DNA of 64,000 nt from Posidonia oceanica (GCA_037176725.1 JAZBRS010000026.1:56274501-56338500), one strand, 5' to 3'. Numbered from the stretch's first letter, positions 42,209-54,740 are shown. The notes: generated by a model from the letters alone, not told the origin. Numbers and translations: made by a program.

Positions 42209-42559
42209 TGTAGATATCCCATTTTCGCATTTCCCAAAGTTCATAGAGGACAGAGACTTCTGAGGCTCCAAAAATCACATGTCTAAAGCTTAACAACACA
42301 TTTTCCAGATCTTCCTTGATTTCTTCAAAGCATCACTTGATCCTACCTTGACTCAGGTCGTTAGCTGCGGTAGAGCCAACTCACTCAGACTCGTAACAAG
42401 TCCGAGTACCATGGGTATCCTTCACTTCTACTCAGATTTAAAATTAGATTTGAGTTAATAGAGATGCTTCCTTGATTTCATAGACTTTCTGTAGTTTCCC
42501 AGCCTCCCATCTTGTTTCCTCTGACAAAACCCAGAAAATGGGCTAGAAATGACCTAAGC

Positions 42560-43040
42560 TTGATAGTAGCCACTTGGGGAGGCGACCTGGATAGTTGCCG
42601 CCTAAAGAGGCAACTAGGGCAGTCGCCCATTAGCCAGCCGACTGGTCAAGAAGCCACCTGAGGAGGCGGCTCAGTCAAAAGCCATTTAAGCGGGCGACCC
42701 ATGTGGACGTCACCTGGCAAGGCGACTGGGCGATCGTGGGTAGCAGTTGCTTCACATGATCCCCTCAACCCTCAGGCACCATCTCAACAGGCGGCTTAGC
42801 GGTTGTGGAACCGCCTCGGTCTTCCCACAATCCTTGACCATCAGGCGTCACTCCATGTGGCGACTGGCAATCGTGGCTCATTTCGAACCGCTTTTCCATA
42901 GTTATTTCCCACTCCCCCCTCGATCGTTAGGCACCAGCTCATGCGGCGACTAACAGTCGTGGCCTCGTTCTCGGGTCGTCCCACACTTTGACCAAGCGGT
43001 TGCTAGGTTTAGGCGCCACCCCAACTGGCGACTCACCCTA
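42560..43040. repeat. Short inverted GGCGAC/GTCGCC motifs in solo LTR E
   Basis: Words such as GGCGACC, GTCGCC, GCGACT and GGCGGC recur every 20-60 bp. The clearest hairpin has arms TAGTTGCC and GGCAACTA (about 42592-42616). Irregular; not a tandem array. Confidence 0.55.
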
Positions 43041-43095
43041 ACTGCCATTTTTCTAGAATTTTCTGAACTCCAACCATCCCCACACCCCTAGAGTC

Positions 43096-43104
43096 TATAA
43101 ATAG
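43096..43104 (+). promoter_or_regulatory. TATA box of solo LTR E
   Basis: TATAAATAG, about 890 bp from the LTR start, in a context typical of a plant LTR U3/R boundary. Confidence 0.65.
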
Positions 43105-43769
43105 ACCCCCTAGGTTAGTGGTTTGAGGGTCGGAATTTTAGAAAGAGAAATTTCCCCCGGTCGGAATTTTGGAGAGAGGAATTTCTGAGAGAGGAATCAT
43201 CCTATCAGTGTTAAATCTCCACCTCGTAGAGCTAGAGCCTTCAACCCAGAAGTTCTATCTCCCACCTTCCAAAAGAGGGAAGCCCAATTCTCATCTTCAT
43301 TCCAGGGATCTCGAGCCTAGCCGGAGCTCTGATCGTACCTCCACTTCTACTCTACTGCATACAGCACGAGGGTGAAGGGAGTATCTTCTTCCAATCTTTC
43401 TTATTACATCTCATATTGCATTCCTTAAAATAGGACCCATAGCATATGCATGCGGGGAACAACCCCCGGTTAGTATTAGATTTATTTGTTTCTAGTATTC
43501 TCTGTTCTTCTTTGTTACCATTTACTACACACCAACTAATCGAGATCTTCTCTTTTTATTTGTTTTGAAGGAAAGGAAATTGCTTACATAACATGAAGGA
43601 GCCACTAGACGACATCCTGCCATCGATCCAGTGATTCGAGGACCCACATCTTCACAATCTCCCCCTAGGTGCCTTGTCTGCCCAAAGACGAGTGGCGATC
43701 ACAACAAAAGCTGTTGACGTCGTGGAAGCGTCGTCATCTTCTTAAACACCCCCCAAATCCACATCCACA

Positions 43770-44820
43770 GGTATGCCATCATGTAGTGCCTTAGCTTCTA
43801 CACATCCCAGAAGAGGGATAAGCAGGTCTTCTCCATTGTGCTATACTTAGCTTCGCAGTCATTAAATTTCTTGCTCAGGTAATAAATTGCATGCTCCTTT
43901 CTACCAGATTCATCATGCTGGTTCAAGACGGCACCCATGGAATGCTACGTGGTAGAGAGGTAGAGAAGCAGAGGTCTCCCAGGCGTGGGTGGGATCAACA
44001 CAGGAGGCTTGGTCAGAAGCTGCTTGATCTTGTCAAAGGCAGCCTGGCACTCCTCACTCTAGTTGATCTGTGCATTCTTCTTCAGGAGCTTGAAGATCGG
44101 TTCGCATATAGGCGTGAGCTGCGCGATGAACCGACTAATATACTGCTGGCGTTCGAGCAGGCCTCGGACTTTTTTCTCTGTCCTTGGGGGTGGCATATCC
44201 ACGATGACTTTTGCTTTCATCAAGTTCACTTCAATCCCTCTCTGGCTAACAATGTAGCCCAGGAGCTTGCCAGAAGATACCCCGAATATGCATTTGCTGG
44301 GGTTAAGGCGCAGCTTATACTTTCGCAAGCGGTCAAAGAGCTTCCTTAAGCAGGCAAGGTGATCCTCAGGCTCTTTGGTCTTGGCAATCATGTCATCCAC
44401 TTATACCTCAACTTCTTGATGCATAAGGTCATGGAAAAGTGCAGTCATGGCCCTCTGATAGGTTGCGCCAGCATTTTTCAGCCCAAATGGCATGACTTGG
44501 TAGCAGAAGACTCCCCAAGGGGTGATGAATGATGTTTTCTCCATATCTTCCTCTGCCATTCTGATCTAGTTATAGTCAGAGAAGCCATCCATGAAAGAAA
44601 GTATTTTGTGCCTTGCAGTGTTATCGACTAGGATGTCAATGTGAGGCAATGGAAAATCATCCTTGGGACTTGCCTTGTTCAGGTCTCGATAGTCGATGCA
44701 CATACGGACTTGTCCATCCTTTTTGGGCACTGGTACGACGTTTGCAAGCCACTCAGGGTAAAGGACGACCTTGAGGAAGTTAACATTGTGCTGCTTCATG
44801 ATCTCTTCTTTGATCATGAG
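43770..44820 (-). pseudogene. Reverse transcriptase and gypsy RNase H start (B1)
   Basis: KKDGQVRMCIDYRDLNKAS, FPLPHID and the downstream palm and thumb (LGYIVSQRGIEV) are present. In the active site the Tyr of YVDD is replaced by a stop (about 44401-44403), leaving VDDMIAKTKEP. TAG at 44566-44568 gives GYN*I as in D. The left end is cut by solo LTR E. Confidence 0.9.
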
Positions 44821-47159
44821 TAGCCACTACGGTTGACATTGCCTTAGCTTCTACTTTACTGGCCTTGCATTTGGGTTCAAAGGCAGGTTGTGCACAACTA
44901 TCTCAATGTCGAGGCCAACCATATCTTCGTAGCTCCAGGCGAAGACATCCACATACTCCTTCAAGAATGCGATGAAATCTGCTCTAGCCTGGGGCGACAG
45001 AAGGGCACTAATGCGGACCTCGCTGACTTCTTCTGCTGTGCCAATGCTGACAACATCCACCTCCTCTTCGACATGGAGGTTGGGGCCTTCTAAATCGTTG
45101 CCGTAGGGTCGGAACTCAGGCGATGGTTCATCATTCTCATCTTCGCCTGCATCCTCCTCTCCATATGCAATAAGCTTCGAGAGGATCTCCTTCTCAAAGG
45201 TAGGGTCTGAGATATCGAAGGAGTGCAAGTGTTCCGTTGCTTGGCCCTAGTGACGCTTCAGGATGGTCACGCTCACCCGAGTGTTTTTATACCCTCAGTG
45301 CACGACCTCTGTATTGGCAAGCTCCTCAACTGACTCTGCCTGCTCTGACTCTACTGATTCTACTATCTGTGCTGCTATTTGTACTGAATCTAACTGTGCT
45401 GCTGCTTGCTGTGCTGAAGCTGGTTGTGCTGCTGCTGCCTGTGCAGGGGTTGCATGTGCTACTATTTGCTGCTGTGCTGCTGGTGCCTGCTGTGTTACTG
45501 CTTGTGCATGTTGTGTCACTGCTGATGCATGTTGTACTGCTACTGGTGCATGTTGTACTACTACTGGTGCATGTTGTACTACTGCTGCTTGCGCATGTTG
45601 CTCTACTACTGCTTGTGCATGTTGCTCTACTACTGCTTATGCATGTTGTGCTGCTGCGGGTGCATGTTGTACTGCCACTGGTGCATGTGGTACTGCATGT
45701 TGCTCTACTGCTGGTGCATGTTGTACCACTGTTGGTGCATGTTGTACTGCCACTGGTGCATGTTGTTCTGCATGTTGTTCTACTACTGGTGCATGTTGTG
45801 CCAATGCTGCCACTTACGGTGCTACTGGTGCTGCTTGCGGTGCTGATGCTGCTGGTATTCGCTGTGCTGTTGCTTCCTCTGCATGCTCTGGCGTGCTCAG
45901 CAGGGATATATCGGGCTGGCGGCTGATCAGGGCACTACCGCCTGCTGCATTGCCTAAGTGCGGCATGTGCTGCACAAACCATCTAGACCCACCCCCTGGC
46001 TATAGGGTGATCAGCTCATTTGGTCTGACGGGTGCCTCGAGCACTAGATCTTCCTCTAGGACCATGATAGAGGGATCTGTGGCCACGGCCTTCCCCTTCT
46101 TCTGTGCTGTCTCATGCTCTACCACGTCCTGCGCCAGTGACACGAGCTGCTCTTGGAATAACTGCTCCAGGTCTCCCATTGAGAAATCAAGCTAAGCATC
46201 TGCAGCTGCTCCTGCCTCCTCATCCGAGGGTGAGTCGACGTAATAAGCGACCGTCGGGCTTGCGGCTGGCCTTGGCTCGATTGCTGGGCTTTCTGCTGCC
46301 TGGGGCATCTATTTTGCTGCTGCTAGGTATGCTGCCAGGGTCACTGCTGCTGCTAGCAGGGAGGCACAACTGCTCTTCTAGGGGGCCAATGACTGGGCCG
46401 CCATGCTTGGGGATGAAGCGCCGGTGCCCGTAGGTGACAGTGGTGGTCTCCCTGTAGCAGCGGTGAGAATATTCCGCATAGCAAGATCTGCTGAAGCTGA
46501 CAGCGGTGTGCCTGACAGAGTCGCCTGGCTTGCTTGTGGCGCTGTCAATGATGCAGGCTGAGTCACATTGTCGCCTGATCCGACTGACTGTGCCGCCAGA
46601 GAAGGTGATTTCCATGCTGGTGCGGCTGCGGCCACAGGCTGACTGCTGGATAACACCGGAGGGCGTACTTCTGATTCTGGCACTGTGGCTACGACTATCG
46701 GTGACTTTGGTGATGCTGCAGGAAGAGGTGAAACTGTCAGCCCCGCCTCGGGGTTTGCCAACTTTGCTGCTTCATCAGTGAGTGCCAAGCAAACTGACTG
46801 GGATGCAGTCACGCTGAGCTGATCCTTACTGCTGGTTGGGGCTGCCTCAACTATGCTAGACTCCTCCTTGTTTAAGTAGTAGTCCTCGATGCAGACCCAT
46901 TCTTCCTCCAACAACTGAGAGCTTGGTCATAACGCCTGCTGTGCTGGGGCTTCACTGCTGTTTGCATCCAGGATACCTACACTGGTGAAGTTAGTGAGGT
47001 CCTGCAGGATAGCCATCCTCTGATCCTTAGGCTGCATGCATCTGTCTTTACTGGACTGTAAGTCATATCCGAGACCTTCAGAATCTCTTCGCTCTGCTAC
47101 TCTGATCGGCTCAGCGATTCCCTGGCCATATCACCCGAGCGGCGTTCCCTTGACATAGC
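44821..47159 (-). pseudogene. Protease-RT linker with Gln/His/Ala repeats (B1)
   Basis: Acidic linker near 44851-45228 as in the other copies, then 45295-45800 with V/A-x-QHAP/QHAQ low-complexity repeats in the place of the EPHA repeats of B0 and B2, then a Ser/Ala-rich part with EEEWVCIEDYY. Repeat units here are longer and more variable than the 12-bp unit of B0/B2, so this segment diverges fast between otherwise similar elements. Confidence 0.72.
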
Positions 47160-47719
47160 CCCACCTGTGACAGACATTTTTGACCATCTAGAAGGGGTTG
47201 CTGTGAACGGCCAAGGAGTTGACACATTCAAGATCAGGTACAAAGCTAACCAGCTCACACCGATTAACTCGATACAAAGCGGCTGAAAGTTCAGGGTCAA
47301 AAGGGATAGTATGCGAAGAGATGGGTGCAACCGCCTTGATCCGCTCTTTCTCGAAGTTTTCCGCCATTACAACAATAACATCGTCGCCGTGGCGGAACTT
47401 GATCATGCGGTGGAGGGTCGAGGGGATGACCTGATGCTTGTGGAACCAAGGGCGCCCAAGCAGGAAATTAAAGTTAGGCTCCAAGTCAACAATGTAGAAC
47501 TCCACATCGAACGTGACCGGGCCAATGATCAAAGGAATAATCAGAATCCCCATAGCATCATGATGCGTATTATCAAAAGCTGTCATTCCCTTTATCGCCG
47601 GGGTGATATCCTCGGCTTTGAATCCGAGCCTGGTTGTAGTGCGCAACTAATAGACATTAAGGCCTGACCCGTTATCAACCAGCGATAGGGGAATGCAAAA
47701 GTTTTTGTATTGCACTGTG
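47160..47719 (-). pseudogene. Aspartic protease (B1)
   Basis: LVDNGSGLNV active site near 47660 and NFLLGRPWFHKH near 47455. TAG at 47647-47649 directly after GLNVY, shared with B0 and B2. Otherwise open to 47188. Confidence 0.9.
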
Positions 47720-49230
47720 ACAAACAAGGGTTGGTTATGATTAATCCCCGCCGGAGGCAGCTCATCGCTCGTGAAAGAGATGATCTGAAGCTTCGCGATG
47801 ACGCCAACCATGCTCTCTAGGGCCACAGGTTCTATGGCTTGGGACACACGGGCAGCTTGGAACACTCGGAGAAAAGCCTCACGATGTTCAGAAGAGGAAT
47901 GTATAAGGTCCCAAATGAAAATATCGGCTTTAACCCTCTTAAGCTGAGAGGTAATGTCGATTTTGTGGTGCAGCTTTCTGATGATAGGAGGGGGTGCTTT
48001 AGGAGTTGGCTCTACCGGGCTAGTTGCAGGTGGTCGGCTTGAAGCTGGGGGTGCTGCGAGCTGGCTAATTGGTAGGGGTGCTACTGGTTGGCTTGCTGGT
48101 GGAGGTGCAGCGGGTGCTGGACGGCTGGGCCTTATCACCGGTGCTGCGGGCTGGTATACCCTCCCTGATTGCGTGACTTCTGCAGACGTTTCCGTGGCAT
48201 AGTTGTAGGGCACGCGATGGAGGTCCCAGGTTAAATCAATAACCGTAGGGGCCTATGCTGCGAGCACAAGAGGGGCTACCGGAGGGTTGGCTAGGCGATA
48301 GGGCGAAGGGTATTGGTGCTGGTAGGCTGCTGGGGGCCCTGGCTGAGACCTAGCTAACAGGCTGACTGAGGGCCTACCTAGATTGGAGGCTGGGGTTTGG
48401 GCCTGCGGTGTGGCTTGAAGGTGTACAGGGGCGAGGGCCTGAGGATGCATGGTAGGGCGAGCGTCGGATCATATGGACTCCCGACTCGGAGCCGGCAATA
48501 GCCGCACGATATAGAGAGAGAGGATAGGGCTTCGAGACATCATGAATGAGCTTCTAGGGGTCTACCACAGACGTAGCAGGCTTGGAGGGGGAGAGAGAAT
48601 AGATTCCCGAGGCCCCTATGCCTTCCGGATTGGGATGCTCCGGGAGGGGCTGGTGGACGATGCTGGGATGAGGGGGTGCTAATGCTTGTGCAGGGGCTGA
48701 TGCTGATGAAGGAGCAGATATGGGTGCCTCGTGCATGTGGATCAAAATCGTTCCCGATTCGATTAGGTTCTGAATGGCATCCCGCAAAGTGAGGCAACTG
48801 TTCGTCGAGTGCCCTACGGCTCGATGAAAGTCGCAAAAAAGGTGCACCTTGTGCCAATGCGGTAGTGGATTTGGCAACGAGCGAGCCTCAAGAAACCTCA
48901 GAAATGTCGCAACCTTGGGGAGGACGGTGCTTAACGGCTCCACCAGTGGGGTGAATTGACGCTGTGGTCACCCTTGCCCTTGGGGCTACGCTTGCCAGGC
49001 CGATGCGGCAGGATACACTAGTTGGGCGGTGGTAGTGATTTGTGGTGTGGGAGGTGCCCTAGGTGCTGGTGCATATACTACTTGATTCAGGGGAGGCCGA
49101 ACCGCAGCTGAACAGGCACGGGCATTGGTGTTGGTGCTGGTGTTGTTGCTGTTGCTGCTGGCGGTGGCTTGCTTGGCAAACGCGGAGAGCGCCGGGAAGT
49201 TGCCACTCTGTAGTGAACTCTCCACGCGGG
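47720..49230 (-). pseudogene. Gag of B1, C-terminal two-thirds
   Basis: Zinc-knuckle-like FCDFHRAVGHSTNSC near 48840, Pro/Ala-rich stretches on both sides, and a terminal domain (LKRVKADIFIWDLIHSSSEH) shared with A. Frame changes near 48215-48540 and 48950. It ends at 49230 in the VESSLQSGNFPAL segment, where the B2 3' LTR is inserted; GCGGG at 49226-49230 is the candidate target duplication. The capsid-type domain lies beyond B2. Confidence 0.87.
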
Positions 49231-49383
49231 TGTAGTAATCCTGAATTCTGATCGTCCATGCATGTTACCAAAGCTTGCGTGCACCGATCAAAATAGGCTC
49301 ACTATATGCGACTGGATCCGAGGGAAGAAACTCGGCTCGGAAACACTAGCAAAAGAAAAGAAAAGAAATGATAAGACAAATTG

Positions 49384-49392
49384 GAGTCGCCA
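49384..49392 (-). other. Primer-site-like TGGCGACTC inside LTR (B2)
   Basis: The same nine bases as in the other three Tat LTRs, about 155 bp inside the LTR end. Confidence 0.55.
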
Positions 49393-49539
49393 CCGGGTCT
49401 ATTGAATTGGAAGACAAGGAAAACCAGGGGTTAAGCATGAAAAGACATGCAAAACCGGATGCAAGGAGGGGCAAAGGGATGCAATGCTAAGCTAAGCTAT
49501 GCTATATTCTACTATGCGATGCTACGCTATGCTATGACT

Positions 49540-49870
49540 CAAGCCTAGGATAAAGGAAGGGTTGATGCGAGCCAAGAGAAAGGGCAAGGACTCCTGTTAC
49601 GCATGAGGAAGGTGTTAGGCACCCTTGATACGTCTGAGAGTCGGTCTTTCTTAGGCAATCTCACGCTAATGCAGGGAATTGCTAGCCTAATGCCTAAATG
49701 CCATAAATGCCTACCTACTATGCAAGGGAAATAAACGTGCTATCTATGTACTCAGCCACAGTGCTAGTGTTCCGAACTGGGCGGACCTGGGTTCGTGAGA
49801 ACTCCTAAGCAGTAAGCATCACAACCCTATATGCAGATGCAAGCGATAAAGCAAAACGATAGGGAAACCA
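49540..49870 (-). promoter_or_regulatory. LTR 3' conserved block (B2)
   Basis: CTCCTGTTACGCATGAGGAA, GGTGTTAGGCACC, CGGTCTTTCTTAGGC, TGTTCCGAACT in the shared order. Confidence 0.65.
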
Positions 49871-50199
49871 AGCAATGCAGGCGACACGCAAGCGATAAAG
49901 CAAAGTAGGTGCAGAAGACGGTGCGAAAATGCAGAAATCAGTGCAAGGCACGGAAAACGATGCCGAAGTCAGAAAGCGATGTAAAGGGGCGAAAAACTAT
50001 GCAAAAGAGCGGAAAAACGATGTAAAATGCGGAAAACGATGCAAAGTGCAAAAAACGAGGCAAAACGGGGTGCAAAATCAAAACGAAGGGGTGGGTGACA
50101 TGCATTGGGGTTGCAGCAAGCCAAGGAAGCGAGAAAATACAGAAAACGGCGAGCGAAGCGAAAATGGCATTTTAAAATGGCTGTCAGCCAACTGCAAGC

Positions 50200-52345
50200 A
50201 TTGGACTCTGGCAACACCAGCGTCCAACGTTGGACGCTAGCATTGCTGGCGTCCAACACCTGCTGGAGGTAGACAGCATACAAGTTTTGGAAATCAATGC
50301 TTTCTAACTATATGAATGCAGTACAGATGCAAATATGCAGCTAAATAGGTGCTAGACATGCAAATCTAACCTAACAGAAGATTAGAAGGGGAATCTAAGC
50401 AAGGAGCATGCCAGAATCCAAGATCAAAGCATGCAGGTTGTTGGATGCCTGTAGGCTGAGCGTCCAACGTTAGACGCCAGAGTGGCTGGCGTCCAACAAG
50501 AACAGAAGACAGAGGAAAGAAGGGAGCACGCAAATGATAGATGAGAATAGGGATCATGCATTTGAGTCACTAGAGGTGAGCATGGGGCAAACACGCAAAC
50601 ATGGGAAGCATAAAATAAACAATCAGACCTCACCTGTGCTAAGTGCCAGGCCAAAGGCACAACCTGGTCGTTGGACGCAAGCTAGGCCGACGTCCAAAGT
50701 TGGACGCCAGCACCAGCAGCGTACAACGCCCTGGGAGGCACAACACACAAAGAAGCATGCATAAACAAGCAAATAATTTAATAGAAGCTTAAGAACAGTT
50801 GCTAAATAGGCTAAGCATGCACAAGAACACAGGAGATAAGTAAACAAGCAAGATCTGGACAACATACAAGCTTCAAACAACAAGATGAAGAGCTAGGACG
50901 TTGGACGCTAGAGCCAGCAGCGTCCAACGTTGGACGCTGATGGCTCTAGCGTCCAACGACCAGAGCATGCAAACCTACCTATTCTAAAGGGGGAGCTCAG
51001 CTCTGACCCCACCTATATGCATGCAAGCTACTGAAACATGCCATAACAAAAAAGAAACATCCATAGCAAGCATGGCATACATTTAAGTTAAGGAAAGCAA
51101 AAAGGAAGAACATGCATAAGGGATGAAAGCTTAAGAACTTGCAAAAGGGAAAAAAGCAACTTAAAGAAACCCTAGCAAACCTAAGCATGGTTGCCATAGG
51201 GGCCAGGCATCTCTAAGCAAGCATGGATCACAAAATAACATCAAAAATATGCATGATGTAGGCATGGCAGCAAGGCAAAGCAGACAGACATATTGGATGC
51301 CGAGTGAACCTGCGTCCAACGTTGGACGCGGCTCACCCTGGCGTCCAACGCAGGCAGGAGACAGACTGAACTTAAAGCATGCTAAAAGGATTTAAACAAG
51401 CATGGAACAAACAAATGGGCATGGCATGGCATCAAAGAACACTTAAGGAAGCACATAGCATGGATTTGCAGAAAGGCATGCAATAACAAAGCATGAAAGA
51501 CAGCAGGACAAGAGCAAGGCAAAGCAGACCGTTGGACGCACCAGCTAGTGCGTCTAACACACTGAACTTCCTCTTGGCCGCGAATCACGACCAAAAGGAT
51601 TCAAAAAACTTGTAAAGGTGCATGGGGACGTAACACTAAGCATGCAAGACTTAAAGGGATAGATGGTTTACCGTTTGAAGGCCTGGAACGGCGGCTCCAC
51701 CTAGCTTGCTGGAATTGTAGGTGTGCTGACAGTAGCAACTTCGGCGAGGACGCGCGAGGTGCTTGGAGCTCCGGAGAGGCTTGCAACTGGTCGCAGACGA
51801 AGAGGGGATAACGCTCTCGCTCTCAGAAGTGGCAAAATTCCTCTCAGCTCTGTGTGGTGACTGTGGCAAAGGCTGGAACTTGCGGTTTTGTGCAGAAATG
51901 GCATGGGTTCGTGTGCTGACAGAGGTGTTTGCAGGCCGAATTCAGGCATTGGTAGGCACTGGTAGGTGTGGATGAGTGTGGGAAGCCCACAAGGATTGTC
52001 AAAGGAGGGCATGGACGGTGGCAGAAGGCCGGCAAGGGCGAGGCGGTGGCTAACACGGGCGGCGAAAGTCAGCCATGTCAGTGAGGGCTTAGAGAGCAGA
52101 TTAAGGGCTGAAATGGAGGGGATGGGTAGTTACTTGGGTTTGAAGGTAGTGGATGGCGTGGAGTGGAGGAAGGGACAGGTAGTAAGTGCGGGGAGGCGGT
52201 GGAATGGACGGGCGGTGAACCGAAGGGGGCGGAGCAGTCGCTGCTGCACTCGAGCCGTTGGACGCCATACCAGAGGGCGTCCAACGTTGGACGCTAGCAC
52301 AGGCAGCGTCCAACGTTAGATGCTGGCTATTCCAGCGTCCAACAT
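50200..52345. repeat. Twin-hairpin modules in B2 LTR
   Basis: Modules begin at about 50200, 50440, 50670, 50900, 51292, 51531 (single hairpin) and 52257 (three hairpins). The first four are 230-240 bp apart, matching the B1 LTR. The module at 50900 has arms GTTGGACGCTAGAGCC-type on both sides with a long interrupted stem. Confidence 0.87.
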
Positions 52346-52565
52346 AGTCAGGTGGCCAAGGCTGCAAATGGGCTTGGGCTTGGGCCTCGGAGGGTTGTAA
52401 AAGGTGTAAAAAGGCTTGGTAAAGGCTTCTATGGTTTGGGCAAGGTTTTGGGCTTGGTTTTGGGCTAGAAAGAAGGGTTAGAAAAGGGATGCCATTCCAG
52501 AGTCCACACACAAGCCTACAAAAGAGAACAGCCAACTTCCAGGCTGTCAGAATGGGGTATCTACA

Positions 52566-52579
52566 GATGCCCCTCCCTG
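52566..52579 (-). other. Polypurine tract of element B2
   Basis: CAGGGAGGGGCATC, identical to that of B1, next to the LTR start. Confidence 0.85.
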
Positions 52580-53066
52580 AGCGAGGTCAAGCGGAGCGAG
52601 ACCGCTGCTTAGGGTAGACAAGACACCCTACCTGACACCGGCAGGAGCACAAATTGCTGTAGGCGCGAGTCACTCACCCGATGGATGCACCGGAAAATGC
52701 GACACAGAGCCACAATGCAGACGCAAATGCGAATGCAGGTGCTGATCCAATGCGATGCATGCTAATGCAGAAGTTAGTGCAGAGGTTATGTTAGTGCAGA
52801 TGTAATGCATGCCGATGCAGCTATTTACCATGCAATGCTGTTAGTAAAAGAATGCGATGCCGATGCAGAAGAGATGCAAAGAAAGCGGCAGTGCAATGCG
52901 TGAGTTCAGGGATTAGTTCAAGCTCACAAAAGAAATGCTTGACAAGACTGACGGGCTTGGCATCCGAGCAGTTAGGGCTGCTAGCCCAACAAACAGAAGG
53001 GGGAGACAATTGGACCGCTGTCGACCGAGCAGTTAGGGCTGCCAGCTCGCAGGGAACACAGGAGCA

Positions 53067-54680
53067 GCTTGTCCTTGCCTAAGGAAGCAAGCAAGAAAGA
53101 GAAAGGGGGTAAGCAAGCGTGGGCATCATCCGCACGGAGCGAAGCCACGCAAGGGCTGATCCTCGCACGAGGATACAGGGTAGGACTTCGAGCATACAGG
53201 GTCCGAGAAGAGCTTGTCCTCGCCCGAGGAAGCAAGCAAGAAAAGAAAGGAGGTTGGCAAGCGTGGGCATCGTCCACACGGAGAGAGGCCACGCAAGGGC
53301 TGATCCTCGCACGAGGATACAGGGTAGGACTCTGAGCATACGGGGTCCGAGAAGAGCTTGTTCTCGCCTAAGGAAGCAAGTGGGGGATTCTGCGCGGACG
53401 GAATCCAAAGGGGGGCTTGTCCTCGCCCGAGGAAGCAAGCAGCAGTCTGATCCTTGCCCGAGGGGACAGATAGGGAGCTTCGTCCGCACGGAGCGAAGTC
53501 ACCTAGGGGGCTCGTCCCTAGCTAGGGAAACAAGCAAGAGGGAAAGAAGAAAGAAGCTTGTCCTCGTCCGAGGAAGCAAGCGCGCGGGACCCCGTCCACA
53601 CGAAGGGAAGTCACGCAGAAAAGGAAAAAGGCTTGTCCTCGCCCGAGGAAGCAAGCGCGCGGGACCCCGTTCGCACGGAGGGAAGTCACGTAGAAAAGGA
53701 AAAAGGCTTATCCTCGCCCGAGGAAACAAGCAGGAGGGGCAGAAGAAAGAAGCTTGTCCTCGTCCGAGGAAGTAAGCGTGCGAGACCCCGTCCGCACAGA
53801 GTGGAGCCACGCAAAACAGAAAAAGGCTTGTCCTCGTACAAGGACAAGCAAGAAAGGCAAAAAGACTTATCCTCGCTCGAGGATAAGCAGGAAAGGAAAG
53901 GGGGAGGGCAAGCGTGGGCATCGTCCACACGAAGTGAAGCCACGCAAGGGTTGATCCTCGCACGAGGATATAGGGCAGGACACCGAGCATACGGGGTCCG
54001 AGAAGAGCTTGTCCTCGCCCGAGGAGCAAGCAGGGGCGCGCATGTGCTTATCCTTGGCTGAGGAATAAGCGAGCCTGAACCTCGCTCGAGGAACAGGGAA
54101 ACTCCATCCGTGTGGAGCTACGCAAGGCTTGTCCTCGCCCGAGGAATAGGGAAACTCCATCCGTATGGAGCTACGCAAGGCTTGTACTCGCCCGAGGAAG
54201 CAAGCAAAAAGGAAAAGGGGCTTGTCCTTGCCTGAGGAAGCAAGCAGGAGGGACAGAAGAAAGAAGCTTGTCCTCGCCCGAGGAAGCAAGCACGTGGGAC
54301 CCCGTTCGCACGGAGGGAAGTCACACAGAAAAGGAAAAAGGCTTGTCCTCGCCCGAGGAACAAGCAGGAGGGGCAGAAGAAAGAAGCTTGTCCTCGTCTG
54401 AGGAAGCAAGCGTGCGGGACCCCGTCCGTACGGAGCGGAGCCACACAAAACGGAAAAAGGCTTGTCCTTGCGCGAGGATGAGCAAGAAAGACAATGGACT
54501 TGTCCTCGCTCGAGGACAAGCAGGAAAAGAAAGGAGGCGGGCAAGTGTGGGCATCGTCCGCACGGAGCGAAGCCACGCAAGGGTTGATCCTCGCACGAGG
54601 ATACAGGGCAGGACTCCGAGCATACGGGGTCGGAGACGGGCTTGTCCTCACCCGAGGAAGCAAGCAAGAAAGGAAAAAGA
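53067..54680. repeat. Hairpin array in the 3' untranslated region of B2
   Basis: About 1.6 kb, same unit types as 34286-36985. Two perfect 10-bp stems with a CT loop, CTTATCCTCG/CGAGGATAAG at 53866-53887 and CTTGTCCTCG/CGAGGACAAG at 54499-54520, differ by one A-T to G-C pair changed on both arms. Another, GCTTGTCCT/AGGACAAGC at 53826-53849, has a CGTACA loop. Class 2 hairpins include CTTCGTCCG-CA-CGGAGCGAAG near 53470. Confidence 0.93.
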
Positions 54681-54712
54681 GAAAGTGATACCAGAGAGCA
54701 GCTAAAAAGATG

Positions 54713-54740
54713 CCCCTGGTATCAGGGATGATACCAGGGG
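54713..54740. other. Perfect 12-bp-stem hairpin at the edge of the array (B2)
   Basis: Arms CCCCTGGTATCA and TGATACCAGGGG with loop GGGA. Conserved in B1 with one mismatch. Confidence 0.85.

Larger units (their letters stand above)
42209..43769 (+). mobile_element. Solo LTR E (1561 bp), opposite orientation, unclassified family
   Basis: It starts TGTAGATATCCCATTTTC and ends CACATCCACA. Flanks GGTAC (42204-42208) and GGTAT (43770-43774) are a target duplication with one change. The uninterrupted sequence is known from D (about 28420) and B2 (about 59915). It has a TATA box on the plus strand and no coding region. It has no match to the Tat LTRs by eye. It is the only element read in plus orientation. 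Confidence 0.88.
30360..49230 (-). mobile_element. Element B1: family-B Tat retrotransposon
   Basis: Sense order from the right: gag (from 49230, interrupted by B2), protease, linker, RT (interrupted by plus-strand solo LTR E), RNase H, integrase, spacer with polypurine tract, broken DUF7745-like ORF, hairpin array, polypurine tract, 3' LTR ending at 30360. Its 5' part should lie beyond B2, to the right of the window. Many premature stops show it is old. Confidence 0.87.
49231..52565 (-). mobile_element. 3' LTR of element B2 (3335 bp)
   Basis: Minus-strand start TGTAGATACCCC (52565), end GGATTACTACA (49231). Homologous along its length to the B1 LTR but with many substitutions and indels. 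Polypurine tract adjacent at 52566-52579. Confidence 0.92.

Noticed and set aside
45237..46195. Plus-strand Leu/Val/Ala/Cys-rich ORFs that look like membrane proteins
   Set aside because: They are the antisense reading of the Gln/His/Ala repeat linker of B1.
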